From Chloroflexota bacterium (GTDB taxonomy: Bacteria > Chloroflexota > Anaerolineae > B4-G1), in assembly GCA_024232355.1 (NCBI GenBank), contig JAAEPW010001230.1, positions 62,001 through 126,000 on the forward strand: a stretch of DNA of 64,000 nt, written 5' to 3'. The notes below the pieces were generated by a model. That model made no database searches and was not told where the DNA came from. It saw only the letters and a program-made list of their open reading frames with translations. Positions 9,822-18,821 of the stretch are shown here, in pieces; position 1 is the stretch's first letter; every line of letters begins with the position of its first letter. Made by a program: the position numbers and the translations under genes.

Positions 9822-10847
9822 ATGACACTCGAACCATTGGACGGATTCAAATCACTGGAAACGCATCACTGCGTTACTGGTTCGATGCGCCACGTCTACC
9901 TCTACAACGACCATGACGTCAGTGAGGATATGTTGCTGGGGATAGGCGCGGGGGTAGGTTTCAATTATTGGCATTACAAAGGGCAGCTCCCCTTTATGGG
10001 GGGGCGGGCCAACATCGAACGGCCAAAGGTGGTGGGACAAGTAAAGACCACCGGGCAGCGTACTGGTGTGGAGATCGAGTCGCACACCACCTCCAGCGCG
10101 CGCAAGGCCAAGAAGGCGTTCCTGGAGATGATCGGCGCAGGCCAGCCTGTGATGGTCCAGTGCGATATGGGCTTTTTGCCCTACTTTGATTTTGGCGGCG
10201 CGGACTTTCACTTTGGCTGGCACCTTGTGGTCGTCTGCGGATACGATCCAGAGACAGAACAGGTGCTCATCGCCGACCGTGACGCGGAACTGCATCTGAT
10301 TTCGATGGAGGATCTGGAGAAAGCGCGTGGCTCCACCTACAAGCCCTTTCCACCCCAACACAAGTGGTACACTTTTGATTTCAGCCAGAAGCGGCAGCCG
10401 ACTGCCGACGAGGTACGCCAGGCCATCGCCGAACAGGTGCAAATGACGCTGGAGCCACCCATCAGCAACATCGGTGTCAAGGGCATTCGCAAGGCGGCCA
10501 AGATGATCCTAGAATGGCCGAACTCGCTGGATACGGACATGTTGCGCCTGGCGCTCTTTAATGCTCACATCTTTATCAACGCGGATGGCGGCACCGGCGG
10601 CGGTATCTTTCGCTACATGTTCGGCCGTTTCTTGCGCGAGGCGGCAGATATCACAAAAGATACGCGCCTGAACGAGAGCGCCGACGAATTCCAACACATT
10701 GGCGACGAGTGGGAATTGTTGGGCAAGTGGTTTCTCCAGGTGTCCGAAGCGCCCGACCCGGCCTCGCTTCTAAGTGAGTGTGCGGTGTCGCTCAATGCTC
10801 TGGCCGAGTTGGAGGATGCAGCGTGGACGCGGTTGCGTCAGAGGTGA
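9822..10847 (+). CDS. BtrH N-terminal-domain protein (DUF4872-like), copy 2
   Basis: 341 residues. The N-terminus has the most typical form of the family: HHCVTGSMRHVYLYNDHDVS, then SEDMLLGIGAGVGFNYW. A central FHFGWHLVVVCGYD supplies a candidate His, and LIADRDAELHLISMEDL resembles the matching part of copy 1. The C-terminal half is helical and again similar to copy 1 (GVKGIRKAAKMILEWP versus GIKGMRKLVRELPRW). Catalytic or scaffold function is unproven. AAGGAG seven to eight bases ahead supports the ATG at 9822. It is the last gene of the PadR operon. Confidence 0.75.
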   Translation: MTLEPLDGFKSLETHHCVTGSMRHVYLYNDHDVSEDMLLGIGAGVGFNYWHYKGQLPFMGGRANIERPKVVGQVKTTGQRTGVEIESHTTSSARKAKKAFLEMIGAGQPVMVQCDMGFLPYFDFGGADFHFGWHLVVVCGYDPETEQVLIADRDAELHLISMEDLEKARGSTYKPFPPQHKWYTFDFSQKRQPTADEVRQAIAEQVQMTLEPPISNIGVKGIRKAAKMILEWPNSLDTDMLRLALFNAHIFINADGGTGGGIFRYMFGRFLREAADITKDTRLNESADEFQHIGDEWELLGKWFLQVSEAPDPASLLSECAVSLNALAELEDAAWTRLRQR

Positions 10848-11081
10848 GCTTGATGATTGAATCGGATAGCTGTTAGCCGAGGAAGAAGCGATGAAATCCA
10901 TCTCTCTATCGAAAGAGTGACAGATTTACAAGATCAAGCATTTCGCTTGATACGCGATGCGTGATTCATTGCCTATTGGCCATAAATGTAAAGTGCCCAG
11001 GGTGAAAAACCCTGGGCATTGCTCTTGGCATCTTGAAGGGATGTTCCGCCACAATTTACTGTCCATCTCTGCTGAAATTGC
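10848..11081. other. Gap between convergent units with a bidirectional hairpin
   Basis: No credible gene. The segment holds a perfect inverted repeat TGCCCAGGG (10994-11002) and CCCTGGGCA (11010-11018) around a seven-base A-rich loop, reading the same from both sides. Flanking T-runs are weak. It is placed to end both the PadR operon and the opposing J-domain gene. Confidence 0.5.
10994..11018. terminator. Probable bidirectional terminator
   Basis: 9-bp perfect GC-rich stem with loop TGAAAAA. It is located 147 bases after the last PadR-operon gene and 76 bases after the J-domain gene stop on the other strand. Confidence 0.5.
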
Positions 11082-11531
11082 TTATCGCTGCTGGTTTGTT
11101 AGCTTTTCACGTATCTCTACCAACTCGATAAACTTTTCACTGTCTCCTCCGTGATCGGGATGGTATCTCTTGGCCAATTCTCGAAATCTTGTTTTGATCT
11201 CTTTGATACCCGCGTACGGCGGTAACCCTAATAGAGATAATAGTGTTGAATCGTAAACGTCTGCTATTGTCAGCCCTTTTTCTCTATAGTTTTGAAAATA
11301 GATCCGATAAAAGTACTCGTCAAAGACTTGTTTTAACTCTTGACGATCCATTTGAGCTAGCTGACTGAGCGGGTACTTGACGGAACGGTCATACTCATTT
11401 TTGGTCGAAAAGAACACGTTCCAGATTAATCTTGGGTTTCCGGATGACGGTCGGCCTCCAAACCGAATCTTGATCTCGATCTTTTTTAGCTGACGCAGTT
11501 TACGTTTTAGCAGAATCACTGATTGATGCAT
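11082..11531 (-). CDS. Small protein with C-terminal J-domain
   Basis: 149 residues. The last ~60 form a J-domain: LLGLPPYAGIKEIKTRFREL, then AKRYHPDHGGDSEKFIELVE, including the essential HPD tripeptide that stimulates DnaK ATPase. The first ~90 residues are basic and unrecognised (KRKLRQLKKIEIKIRFGGRP). J at the C-terminus and no Gly/Phe or zinc region make it a type III J-protein, so it probably directs Hsp70 to a specific client. The ATG at 11531 is preferred over an upstream in-frame TTG at 11564 because AAGG lies just before it and the promoter at 11610-11638 is correctly placed. Confidence 0.78.
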   Translation of the reverse strand: MHQSVILLKRKLRQLKKIEIKIRFGGRPSSGNPRLIWNVFFSTKNEYDRSVKYPLSQLAQMDRQELKQVFDEYFYRIYFQNYREKGLTIADVYDSTLLSLLGLPPYAGIKEIKTRFRELAKRYHPDHGGDSEKFIELVEIREKLTNQQR

Positions 11532-11951
11532 ACGGAATCCTTTTGTGCATACACTGGTTTGCAAAATCGTCAGGCATGGCTAGCAAGAGCAAAAGTCAAG
11601 CGTTAGTTTAGTATATCCCCACTCACTACAGAAGTCAAAGTCAAACCGCTTTTGTCATTGTCGTTACCCTTTTTATACCTGTTTGTAACTCGTGCCGAAT
11701 ATAATGATTGGTAATCCTGCAGTGTTTGTGATAGCCATTATTGTGTTTTGGGCAAACATCTATCGAAATGGGCGGGGCGTTTCTTTCAGGTGAACGCTGA
11801 ATTGCAAGCTCTCTTATTTTGAAACTATTGTCCTATCGACATTGGTGCACGGCATAGCGGGGTTGGCCTAATAAGCTTTTTTTATTTCCTCCTGCGGTGA
11901 GGGTCAGAGTGTGGGGACTTTGGCCCTCTCTGCGTTTATGGCAACAACTCT
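11532..11951. other. Intergenic region upstream of the J-domain gene
   Basis: About 420 bases without a credible gene on either strand. The only clear signal is the minus-strand promoter at 11610-11638. The remainder is AT-rich and unremarkable. Confidence 0.5.
11610..11638 (-). promoter_or_regulatory. Promoter of the J-domain gene
   Basis: On the minus strand TTGACT (11633-11638), a 17-base spacer and TATACT (11610-11615), about 80 bases ahead of the start codon at 11531. Confidence 0.6.
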
Positions 11952-13724
11952 CTAAAAGGCATTGTAGAGCAGACCGCCGTATACGGCCATAGTAAACAGG
12001 CTATCGACACCGGCGTAAATCATCACAAAGAGAGCGGCCAACTCGGTCGTGCTGCGATTTGTGTAATGCCAGGCGGCTCCAAGAGCGATAATCGTCGTGA
12101 TGATGGGCACTCCCAGTTGCAGTGGAAATTCTAACCAAGGGGGTATTATCGGAATCCAAGCGGAGAACGGTACGTAGGTGCGCGCACTAGCAAAGGTGGT
12201 CAATTTACCTACCCAGTACGCGCACAAGGCCAATGCTATACTGACGAGTGCCGGGCGGTTCGTCAGATTGTTACGATCCCGCCGGAACCACCAGGCTAGG
12301 GCCAACAGCATTGTTGGGGCCGCAAGCCATATCAACGCGGCAAAAGGAAAGAATACTGCCCCTCTCAACAAGCCGAAAAGCGTATTCGAGACTATTCGGA
12401 CAATATCCCCGCCGGTCAAAGAGCTCAGGGCCTGGCGGATATCGGGGATTGTACTGGCAAAGTAGATATTGTAGCTAGAGGCTTGTTTGTACTCGATCCA
12501 GGTCAAGTAGAGTTGTCCGGCCTCGTCGCTGGCGATAGTGGGTGAGAGAGAAGCCTGAGGGTTGTCACTGAGAAGTTGGTAGGCAATGGGCGTGCCATCC
12601 TGTAAGAAAAGTGTGCCCACTTGAACGGCGGCATTGTTTTGACGATGTGGAATTTGGGCCTCGAGTGCCAGCACCAATTCCTGTTCGACGGTCCTATTGA
12701 TGGCTATCTCGAGTGGAGAGACTATTTGGGAGGATCATCCTGACGTCAGTGGCACCCGCTGTCCGGCTGCCAGCCCTTTTTCTGGTAATGCCTCGTATAC
12801 AAGTTCAGCGGTGCGGGGCACGACGATTGAATTAGGTTCTGATGCTAACCTTGGCTCATTCTGCGGAAAGTACACGTACTTGACATCCGTTTTGTTCACC
12901 CCTCTGCCCGACCGGATACCCTCCAACAAAAATAGATAGACGTGTTGTTGGTCGAGGCCGAGCCATGGTCCCTGTAGCTCGCTATCCGAGCGTATATATG
13001 GTTCAGCGACTAGGATTTGTTGTTCTGGGACGTAAACAGAACCGGGATAAGCTGCGTAATAGAGTCGAGGTTCGACTGGCCCGTGAGCATAATTGAGCCA
13101 GGTTGCGTGCAACCTGCCCTCGTCATCGTACTGTGCTGCGGGATGAATGCCCTCGGCGTCCACAAGCGTGGCTTCTCCGGTTGGGTTCTGGAAAGGCAGC
13201 GTGTAGACTCCCGGATTCCTCCTGGTGCCACCATACCATATGGTGATAGAGTTAGAGCGAGCCGCAATATCACAAGAGCCGACTTTTTCCCTCGATAGCA
13301 GTGTAGGCTTGGCATGCAGATTCCCTGACGTATCTACCTGGGCTGCGTAAAGGCTTTGATCGTCGATCCAAAAGAGAACGAGCGCTTGCCCATCCCAGTG
13401 AATTTGTGCTTGATCTGGTTTGACCAGCACGACATCCAACGTGCGCTCCCAAATGATTTCGGCTTGACGGTTCAACGCGATTATGTGGGGATGATGTCCG
13501 TTGGCCTCTTTTCGAGTTGAGAAAAGATAAATGCCTCCCGTATCGTCCAGGGCGATGGAAATTGCTTGATTGATCGATGTGTCGCTGATCAGCTGTGCTC
13601 GGCTCCAACCTGGCGCGTTGAGCCACAAGCGATCGACTTGATAACTGCAGGCTGATAGCAAGGGCATCAAGGTCAATAGGACTAAAAACAACTTGGCGCG
13701 TAATGATAGTTGCACTTTTTTCAC
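11952..13724 (-). pseudogene. Lipoprotein with beta-propeller-like ectodomain and membrane C-terminus, split by one in-frame TGA
   Basis: A single frame runs from the GTG at 13724 (AGGAA eight bases ahead) to 11952, broken only by a TGA at 12737-12735. Part one (329 codons) begins with a lipoprotein signal ending LLSAC, then repeats with blade-like pieces such as ISIALDDTGGIYLFSTR and AAQYDDEGRLHATWL. After the TGA the same frame stays open for 260 codons. It first continues the same ectodomain style (SPTIASDEAGQLYLTWIEY), then gives about four to five hydrophobic helices. The original product would be ~590 residues. A nonsense mutation, a sequence error or readthrough are all possible; the downstream part lacks a convincing start of its own. 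Function unknown; a cell-surface protein. Confidence 0.7.
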
Positions 13725-13741
13725 AGAGATTTCCTAGTTTT

Positions 13742-14224
13742 TTATTTGCTTTCTGCAACCCGCGCAAGCTGTGCACCCGCGACCCGAATCAAATCTTGTG
13801 GGTCTAGCTCTAACCCAGCCATCGGATCTCCACTGCTGATGTTGACTCGCTTACAGTCTGCTATCGCCTCGTCAAAGATTACGGGCACACTTTTTGGTAA
13901 TCCTAGCGGCGCAACTGCGCCCTGAACATATCCCGTGACTGTTTCAATCTCTTTTGCTCTCGCGAATTGCAGCCGCTTCCACCCTTCTCCTAAATGGGCG
14001 CGTACCGCTTTGGGATCGAGCCGCGAGTCTCCCAACACGCACGCCATCACGTATTGTTGATGTTTGTCAACGAGCAAGATCGACTTGACCATTTCCTCCC
14101 TGACCACGCCGCGCTGTTTGGCCGCTGTCTCTATGGTAAAGACGGGTTCGCTGTGGGGCAAGACACGGTATGCAACCTGAAGCTCGTCGAGTAAGTGCAT
14201 AATTTTGGTTCTAGTCGTATTCAT
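13742..14224 (-). CDS. YbaK/EbsC-type aminoacyl-tRNA deacylase
   Basis: 160 residues. The YbaK fold is evident: HSEPVFTIETAAKQRGVVRE, MVKSILLVD with the conserved Lys, QYVMACVLGDSRLDPKAVRA and TGYVQGAVAPLGLPKSVPVI with the Gly-x-x-x-Pro-Leu-Gly loop. Members hydrolyse mischarged tRNAs such as Cys-tRNA(Pro) or Ala-tRNA(Pro) in the cytoplasm; the exact substrate cannot be called. The ATG at 14224 is chosen for the GGAGG eight bases upstream; an in-frame start 27 bases earlier lacks one. It lies 17 bases upstream of the split lipoprotein gene on the same strand, so cotranscription is likely. Confidence 0.88.
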   Translation of the reverse strand: MNTTRTKIMHLLDELQVAYRVLPHSEPVFTIETAAKQRGVVREEMVKSILLVDKHQQYVMACVLGDSRLDPKAVRAHLGEGWKRLQFARAKEIETVTGYVQGAVAPLGLPKSVPVIFDEAIADCKRVNISSGDPMAGLELDPQDLIRVAGAQLARVAESK

Positions 14225-14291
14225 TCGATTAACCTCCTCGTAATTGTACAAGTACTTGATGTTTGAGACAATTTGCGGCGGGCAGACGAAC

Positions 14292-14320
14292 TTGCCAATC
14301 AGAACATAGTGGAGTAGAAT
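14292..14320 (+). promoter_or_regulatory. Promoter of the cupin gene
   Basis: TTGCCA (14292-14297), a 17-base spacer and TAGAAT (14315-14320), 39 bases before the ATG at 14360. AGGAGG follows at 14345-14350. Confidence 0.6.
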
Positions 14321-14359
14321 CCTCCCCGTTCCCCGCTATTCGACAGGAGGTTGTTCTGT

Positions 14360-14713
14360 ATGCGCATTGAAAAAGCCAATTCAACTGTAGCCAAGGGATG
14401 GTACCTGGGTACCTGGGACTCGGATCTGGATATGGCCATCGGATACGCCAACGAGGGCGTCGATGACCCACACTTTCACCAAAGGATGACCGAGATTTAC
14501 TTGATGGCTCACGGGACGGTCGAGATGCGGATAGAGACAGACACCGTCACTCTTTATGAGGACGATGTCATTGTCATTGATCCGGGAGAGGCGCATACTT
14601 TTTTGTCCAGCTCCCCAGATCATTTTCACTTTGTCATCCAAGCCCCAGGCTTGCATGGGGCTGAGGCCAAGGCCGACAAGATCCTGGTGGCCCGGTCGCG
14701 CTTGGGGCTTTAG
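14360..14713 (+). CDS. Small cupin-domain protein
   Basis: 117 residues, one cupin barrel. Motif 1 reads DDPHFHQRMTEIYLMAHGTV (metal ligands His, His, Glu) and motif 2 reads VIVIDPGEAHTF (fourth His). All four ligands of the usual 3-His/1-Glu site are therefore present. The reaction or ligand cannot be inferred; single-domain cupins include sugar isomerases, dioxygenases and ligand-binding proteins. The ATG at 14360 is preferred over the TTG at 14351, which would sit directly on the AGGAGG. It converges with the MBL hydrolase gene, whose stop is 13 bases away. Confidence 0.82.
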   Translation: MRIEKANSTVAKGWYLGTWDSDLDMAIGYANEGVDDPHFHQRMTEIYLMAHGTVEMRIETDTVTLYEDDVIVIDPGEAHTFLSSSPDHFHFVIQAPGLHGAEAKADKILVARSRLGL

Positions 14714-14726
14714 TGAATGGTATTCG

Positions 14727-15353
14727 CTATCTGGCTAGCCAGGGATTGGACTGCCTCTCACGCCCCACTGTCGTGCTGGGGCCGTGACCGGGATAGATTA
14801 CCGTCTCATCTGGCAGGGTGAACAGCACGTCGCGGATCGAGCGTTCCAGAATCTCCCAACTGCCGCCGTGGAGGTCGGTGCGCCCTACGCCCATTGCAAA
14901 GAGCGTGTCTCCGTCAAAGGCCACGCTCTCTTTTTCTAGGTAGAAAGTCACACTGCCGAGCGAGTGACCGGGCATGTGCAGCACTTGGAAACGAAGCGTG
15001 CCAACTTTTAATTCTTGGCCGTGCTCCAACTCTAGGTCCGGCATGGGGCTTTCTTCGACCGGTACGCCAAACATGACGGAACCTCCACGAGCTTGCAGCA
15101 TGGGCACTTCTTCCGGGTGGAGGGCCAGCGGGGCGTTGGTGGCGGCCACGATCTTGGCGTTGGCTCCCATGTGGTCAAAGTGGCAGTGGGTGTTGAGGAC
15201 GTAGCGGATGGTCAGATCATTCTCCTCAATGAGCTTGAGGATGCGCTGGGGATGCCCCCCAGGATCGATCACCACTCCCTCTTGCGTCTCCTCGCAACCG
15301 ACGATGTAACAGTTGGTCTGTGTAATACCGACAGCGACAGAATGTAGTAGCAT
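14727..15353 (-). CDS. Metallo-beta-lactamase-fold hydrolase, glyoxalase II-like
   Basis: 208 residues. The signature THCHFDHMGANAKIV (HxHxDH, residues ~56-61), then HMPGHSLGSVTFYL, a bridging Asp in VAFDGDTLFAMGVGRTDL and the final His in IYPGHGPST supply the di-metal centre. The arrangement matches GloB-like hydrolases, which cleave thioesters such as S-lactoylglutathione or its analogues. A physiological substrate is not evident. AAGGAGG precedes the ATG. Last gene of the six-gene minus-strand operon, 30 bases after the methyltransferase gene. Confidence 0.88.
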   Translation of the reverse strand: MLLHSVAVGITQTNCYIVGCEETQEGVVIDPGGHPQRILKLIEENDLTIRYVLNTHCHFDHMGANAKIVAATNAPLALHPEEVPMLQARGGSVMFGVPVEESPMPDLELEHGQELKVGTLRFQVLHMPGHSLGSVTFYLEKESVAFDGDTLFAMGVGRTDLHGGSWEILERSIRDVLFTLPDETVIYPGHGPSTTVGRERQSNPWLAR

Positions 15354-15383
15354 TTGTGCCTCCTTGTATCGTTTGATGGTTGA

Positions 15384-16247
15384 TTATCTGTTAAACGCGA
15401 GGATGATAAAGTTGACCTCGGTTTGAACGCTCTCTATGGTCTTTACATTGTTCCATATCTCGCTGGAACTGTGCCAATAGTTTGGCGTCATCTGGATCAG
15501 GTTGACGAGGGCTTTGTTGTCCAGATGTATTTCATACTTGACGATCTGTTCCCCGGTCTGTGTGAATGTTCCTGCAAGTCGCTCGACGGTGTTCTTTTGT
15601 TTATTTGGTTCTATGCTCAATGAAAAAAGATTCTGTTCAGATAGGCTCGTCAGGTGGCGCGGGCCGGGAATGACGATGAGCAACAATCCATCTGGGATGA
15701 TGACCCGGTCGAACTCGGCTGCGTTTCGCGGTGCAAAGATATTTGTCAGTACGTGAACAGCATGGTCAGGGAACAAGAGTTTTTGATTGACGTTGGCGAC
15801 GACAAAGCGCATTTCCTTGTGCCGTTTGGCGGCCAGCTTGGTGGCCTCCTTGGAGATATCTATGCCAAAGTAACAGACGTTGTCGTGCTCCAGTTGGCCG
15901 TCGAGATGATTTTTTAGCCTACCCAGGTAATAGCCCTCGCCGCATCCGACGTCAACGATGCACGTGGGAGAAGGCGCGTCGTTGTGTCTCTGATTTGCCA
16001 GATGGGCGCAGACCTGCTCGTTGATCGCGTTGGATAGCGGATCGTAAAAGCCCTGTGCCAAAAAGGTCCTCCGTGCCCTCAGCATGTCCTTGGTGTCCCC
16101 CAGGATTTTGGGTTGCTTCCGGCCTGCTAATAGTAGATTGACATAGCCCTCGCGCGCAATGTCGAAAGAATGCGCCTGGGGGCACTTGAGTGTGTTGTCC
16201 ACTTGAGCGAGTTGCGCTCCGCAGACTGGGCAGATCAAGAGTTCCAT
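15384..16247 (-). CDS. RlmA-like 23S rRNA (guanine-N1)-methyltransferase
   Basis: 287 residues. It opens with a zinc finger, LICPVCGAQLAQVDNTLKC and then PQAHSFDIAREGYVNLL, typical of RlmA/TlrB. A class I methyltransferase follows with the SAM motif CIVDVGCGEGYYLGRL (~100) and YFGIDISKEATKLAAKR. RlmA enzymes methylate N1 of G745 or G748 in 23S rRNA, and some confer tylosin resistance; which position applies here is not readable. The start at 16247 has no strong ribosome site, but it lies only 18 bases after the TPR gene stop, so coupling is likely. Confidence 0.85.
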   Translation of the reverse strand: MELLICPVCGAQLAQVDNTLKCPQAHSFDIAREGYVNLLLAGRKQPKILGDTKDMLRARRTFLAQGFYDPLSNAINEQVCAHLANQRHNDAPSPTCIVDVGCGEGYYLGRLKNHLDGQLEHDNVCYFGIDISKEATKLAAKRHKEMRFVVANVNQKLLFPDHAVHVLTNIFAPRNAAEFDRVIIPDGLLLIVIPGPRHLTSLSEQNLFSLSIEPNKQKNTVERLAGTFTQTGEQIVKYEIHLDNKALVNLIQMTPNYWHSSSEIWNNVKTIESVQTEVNFIILAFNR

Positions 16248-16265
16248 TCGTCTTGGCCCTTGGTC

Positions 16266-17522
16266 TCAGGTGATGGAAGCAATAGCATTGGCAACCCAAG
16301 AATATAACATGATCCCAAACCAAAAGACCATATCTAGGTTGATAGATGGTACGCCGGATAACGATAAAGCAAGACTGACTATTCCGATGATGGCCAGTAG
16401 AACGGTATACACGACCATAATTATTCGACGTTTTCCAGCAGGAATTCGGGACGTCCCTGATACTGGAACGATTATTATCAAAAACTCGAAAGCCGCTACG
16501 TGTAGAGATCCTTTGATCGCATCGTTGCCAGGTAGTATGCCGATAATGAACAGCACCAAGGCGACAACAATACAAGCGCCCACCCAGTTGGAAGCAGTGA
16601 TTTGATCGTTGGTCAGCGACAGCCGTCCGAGCCTGTTCAGCCGTAGCAGGAGGTTGAACAAAGGGCCAGCGGTCCAGGACAGGAACACGAATGCCCCGTA
16701 AAGAAAGAGCAATGGCCTGAGATATGGCGACAGGTTGGGGTTTGTCGTCGAGATTGACAAGACAACCCGGTACGCAAAGTAGGCGCCAAGGACAACGCCC
16801 CATCGCGCCCGCGAACTCAGGCGTGACATCCAGAGAAAGTATTGCAGCATGATGCGATAGATGATGTTGCGGGCCTTGAGAGCCTCGACGATGCCGCCTC
16901 GCGCCCATGTCGATGCTGGATTCAGGCGTAATGCCTCACGAAAATGTTCCATCGCTTTTTCGTGATCACCGCGATGCAAGAGCGTCCAGCCCTGGTTGGC
17001 GTGGCTGAAAGAATTTTCGGGGTCTTTTGCCAAGGCTGTATCAATGGTCAGTCCTGCCTCTTCCTTTCGTCCCAACTTGACGAGCGCCATCGCTCGCAGG
17101 TTTGTACACTCGACGTCTTCTGAATCGATGCGCAGACCTTGTTCGGCGGCTGTCAGAGCGTCCTGCCATCTTTTCTTCTTGAGATGGATTCGACTCAGGG
17201 TGGCGTAATACATGGCCTTTTCCGGGTCCATACGAATCGCTTTTTGAATGACGGACAGAGCCTCATCGGAGCGATCTCCCTTGTCCAAAGCGAACGCCAT
17301 AGCAAAATAGCTATACGCCGAATCTGGGTCCAGACCGACCCCATGTTGAGCTTCTCGTATAGCTTCCTCATATCTTGTCTGCGCGATGAGGGTAACCGCC
17401 AACAAAGAGTGTGCACGGCCATTGTTTGGATCGAGTGCAAGCTCTTGGCGTAGTTCTTGTTCGGCGGTGTTGAATCGTCCGTGTTCAATGAGTATCCGCG
17501 CTCTTGCAAGATGAGCAGTCAT
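16266..17522 (-). CDS. TPR protein with C-terminal multi-span membrane domain
   Basis: 418 residues. Residues 1-215 hold about six tetratricopeptide repeats, for example RFNTAEQELRQELALDPNNG and DHEKAMEHFREALRLNPAST. The last ~185 residues contain about five hydrophobic segments (VVLGAYFAYRVVLSI, LLFLYGAFVFLSW, ACIVVALVLFIIGIL and others). A cytoplasmic TPR scaffold attached to the membrane is the natural reading; no enzyme domain is visible. The ATG at 17522 has GGGAGGA five bases ahead and overlaps the stop of the preceding gene as ATGA. Confidence 0.8.
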   Translation of the reverse strand: MTAHLARARILIEHGRFNTAEQELRQELALDPNNGRAHSLLAVTLIAQTRYEEAIREAQHGVGLDPDSAYSYFAMAFALDKGDRSDEALSVIQKAIRMDPEKAMYYATLSRIHLKKKRWQDALTAAEQGLRIDSEDVECTNLRAMALVKLGRKEEAGLTIDTALAKDPENSFSHANQGWTLLHRGDHEKAMEHFREALRLNPASTWARGGIVEALKARNIIYRIMLQYFLWMSRLSSRARWGVVLGAYFAYRVVLSISTTNPNLSPYLRPLLFLYGAFVFLSWTAGPLFNLLLRLNRLGRLSLTNDQITASNWVGACIVVALVLFIIGILPGNDAIKGSLHVAAFEFLIIIVPVSGTSRIPAGKRRIIMVVYTVLLAIIGIVSLALSLSGVPSINLDMVFWFGIMLYSWVANAIASIT

Positions 17523-18247
17523 GTATTCCTCCCGGATGTTGTCGGCATATTTCGAGCGTACAGGATCGCGTTGCCCCGTTTTCCCTCCGCCGTGATGGCA
17601 TTCATTTCGCGCAGGCAATAGGCCATTTTCTGCGCCAGCCACCGGGGTTTGGCGATGGCTGCGGCGAGGTCAGACGTGGTGAACGGCTCGGTCAAATCCG
17701 ATGGCAGCAGCGTGGCTACGTCCGTTGGCGTTTCGAACAAGCGGTTGTCCATCACCCGCAAAAGCCGCCGCTCGTGGGTGACCCAGCCCTTGCGCCGCCA
17801 GCCGCGTTTCCCGTCATAGCGGCGGACCTCTTCTTCCTGAATCAGCAGCACGTCCAGAGAAAAGTTGGAGTTTGAGATGAGCTGGGGAAGTCTGACCAGT
17901 TCTCCAAAGACATGTTCGAGCGCCCCCCGCTTGGGTGATTTGCGGCGACCTGACTGACCGTTTCCGTCCTTTGCCAGTTTTACGATCCATTTTTCCCACG
18001 CGATCGGATAGACCAGCCGCACCGGATGCTGAGCTGTGAGCTTGGTCAGCTTGCGTTTGATGGCGGAAAAGTTTGCCGTCTGAATCTCGATCAGTAGATC
18101 GCCCCGGACGATATCTATGACAAAGCCGTCTACGGATACCTCGAATTGGTCGCCTGGTTGCGCGTACCATTTCTTCAAGGCGGCGTGCAAGGGCTTTTCG
18201 TTCAGCGTGCCGATGGTTTGCGTTGGTTTTTGTGGTTCTGTAATCAT
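17519..18247 (-). CDS. Unrecognised protein with possible PD-(D/E)XK-like core and winged-helix end
   Basis: 242 residues, not assigned to a family. Residues ~35-60 read VSVDGFVIDIVRGDLLIEIQ and then TANFSAIKRK. An Asp followed by an E-x-Q strand with hydrophobic surroundings resembles the core of PD-(D/E)XK nuclease folds. The C-terminal ~55 residues (FTTSDLAAAIAKPRWLAQKM, then AYCLREMNAI) look like a winged helix. Its ATG shares a base with the upstream gene's stop (TAATG), and its stop overlaps the TPR gene start, so translation is coupled on both sides. A nucleic-acid function is a guess. Confidence 0.65.
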   Translation of the reverse strand: MITEPQKPTQTIGTLNEKPLHAALKKWYAQPGDQFEVSVDGFVIDIVRGDLLIEIQTANFSAIKRKLTKLTAQHPVRLVYPIAWEKWIVKLAKDGNGQSGRRKSPKRGALEHVFGELVRLPQLISNSNFSLDVLLIQEEEVRRYDGKRGWRRKGWVTHERRLLRVMDNRLFETPTDVATLLPSDLTEPFTTSDLAAAIAKPRWLAQKMAYCLREMNAITAEGKRGNAILYARNMPTTSGRNT

Positions 18248-18807
18248 TACTCTAGCAAATAAGGCTCAGGACGCCATTCTCCCCGGACGACTTGATCCTC
18301 GATTCCCAGGAAGCGTTCGATTTTCTCTTCCAGGTAGAGGGCGAGTTTTCCGTTTCTGACTGTCAGGAATTTTTCGTGGAGATTGTCTCTGGTTAAGACA
18401 TACAGGACATAAAAAGTGGTTCTACTACCATGAGCTAACCTGATGTATACCTGTTTGACATTGGTTGAGGCGAGTGCTTTATTGGAAGCGTATGGAAGAG
18501 GACCGTGTGCAACTGTTAATTCATTTTGACTGACTTGAACTACTGATCTATTGAACAAGCTTAGCAAGACAAGATAAACTAGTCCAAGGGAAAATAGAGT
18601 GACAAGTGTTATTATGCATACGATCTCAGGAGGGATCAATATTGGGTCAGGGCTGAATATCAAGAGTAGTAGAGGAAAAGCAAGCATAAGCGCCAGCGGA
18701 GTGAAAAAAATAGCCCAGGCCCTGCCAAGTGTTGGCCATGAAATCCTCAATTCATCTTGCTGATGTTCTATTTTGAGACCGGCAAATTTATTGGGCATGT
18801 TTGCCAT
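18247..18807 (-). CDS. Two-helix membrane protein of unknown function
   Basis: 186 residues. Two adjacent hydrophobic segments (residues ~25-47, AIFFTPLALMLAFPLLLLIF; and ~55-78, IVCIITLVTLFSLGLVYLVL) are followed by a soluble ~105-residue domain with strands such as VVQVSQNELTVAHGPLPY and TTFYVLYVLTR. The shape recalls bacterial PH-like membrane proteins, but no motif settles it. AGGAG with a six-base spacer selects the ATG at 18807. Second gene of the minus-strand operon, 14 bases after the PHP gene stop. Confidence 0.7.
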   Translation of the reverse strand: MANMPNKFAGLKIEHQQDELRISWPTLGRAWAIFFTPLALMLAFPLLLLIFSPDPILIPPEIVCIITLVTLFSLGLVYLVLLSLFNRSVVQVSQNELTVAHGPLPYASNKALASTNVKQVYIRLAHGSRTTFYVLYVLTRDNLHEKFLTVRNGKLALYLEEKIERFLGIEDQVVRGEWRPEPYLLE

Positions 18808-18821
18808 TTTTTTCTCCTGCC

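Noticed and set aside
8721..10847. A butirosin-like antibiotic biosynthesis cluster, because of the BtrH-like genes
   Set aside because: No other aminoglycoside or carrier-protein genes are present; BtrH_N domains are widespread and of open function.
12735..12737. Selenocysteine at the in-frame TGA
   Set aside because: The surrounding protein is a propeller-like surface protein without redox motif, and no SECIS-like hairpin was recognised after the TGA. Mutation or error is simpler.
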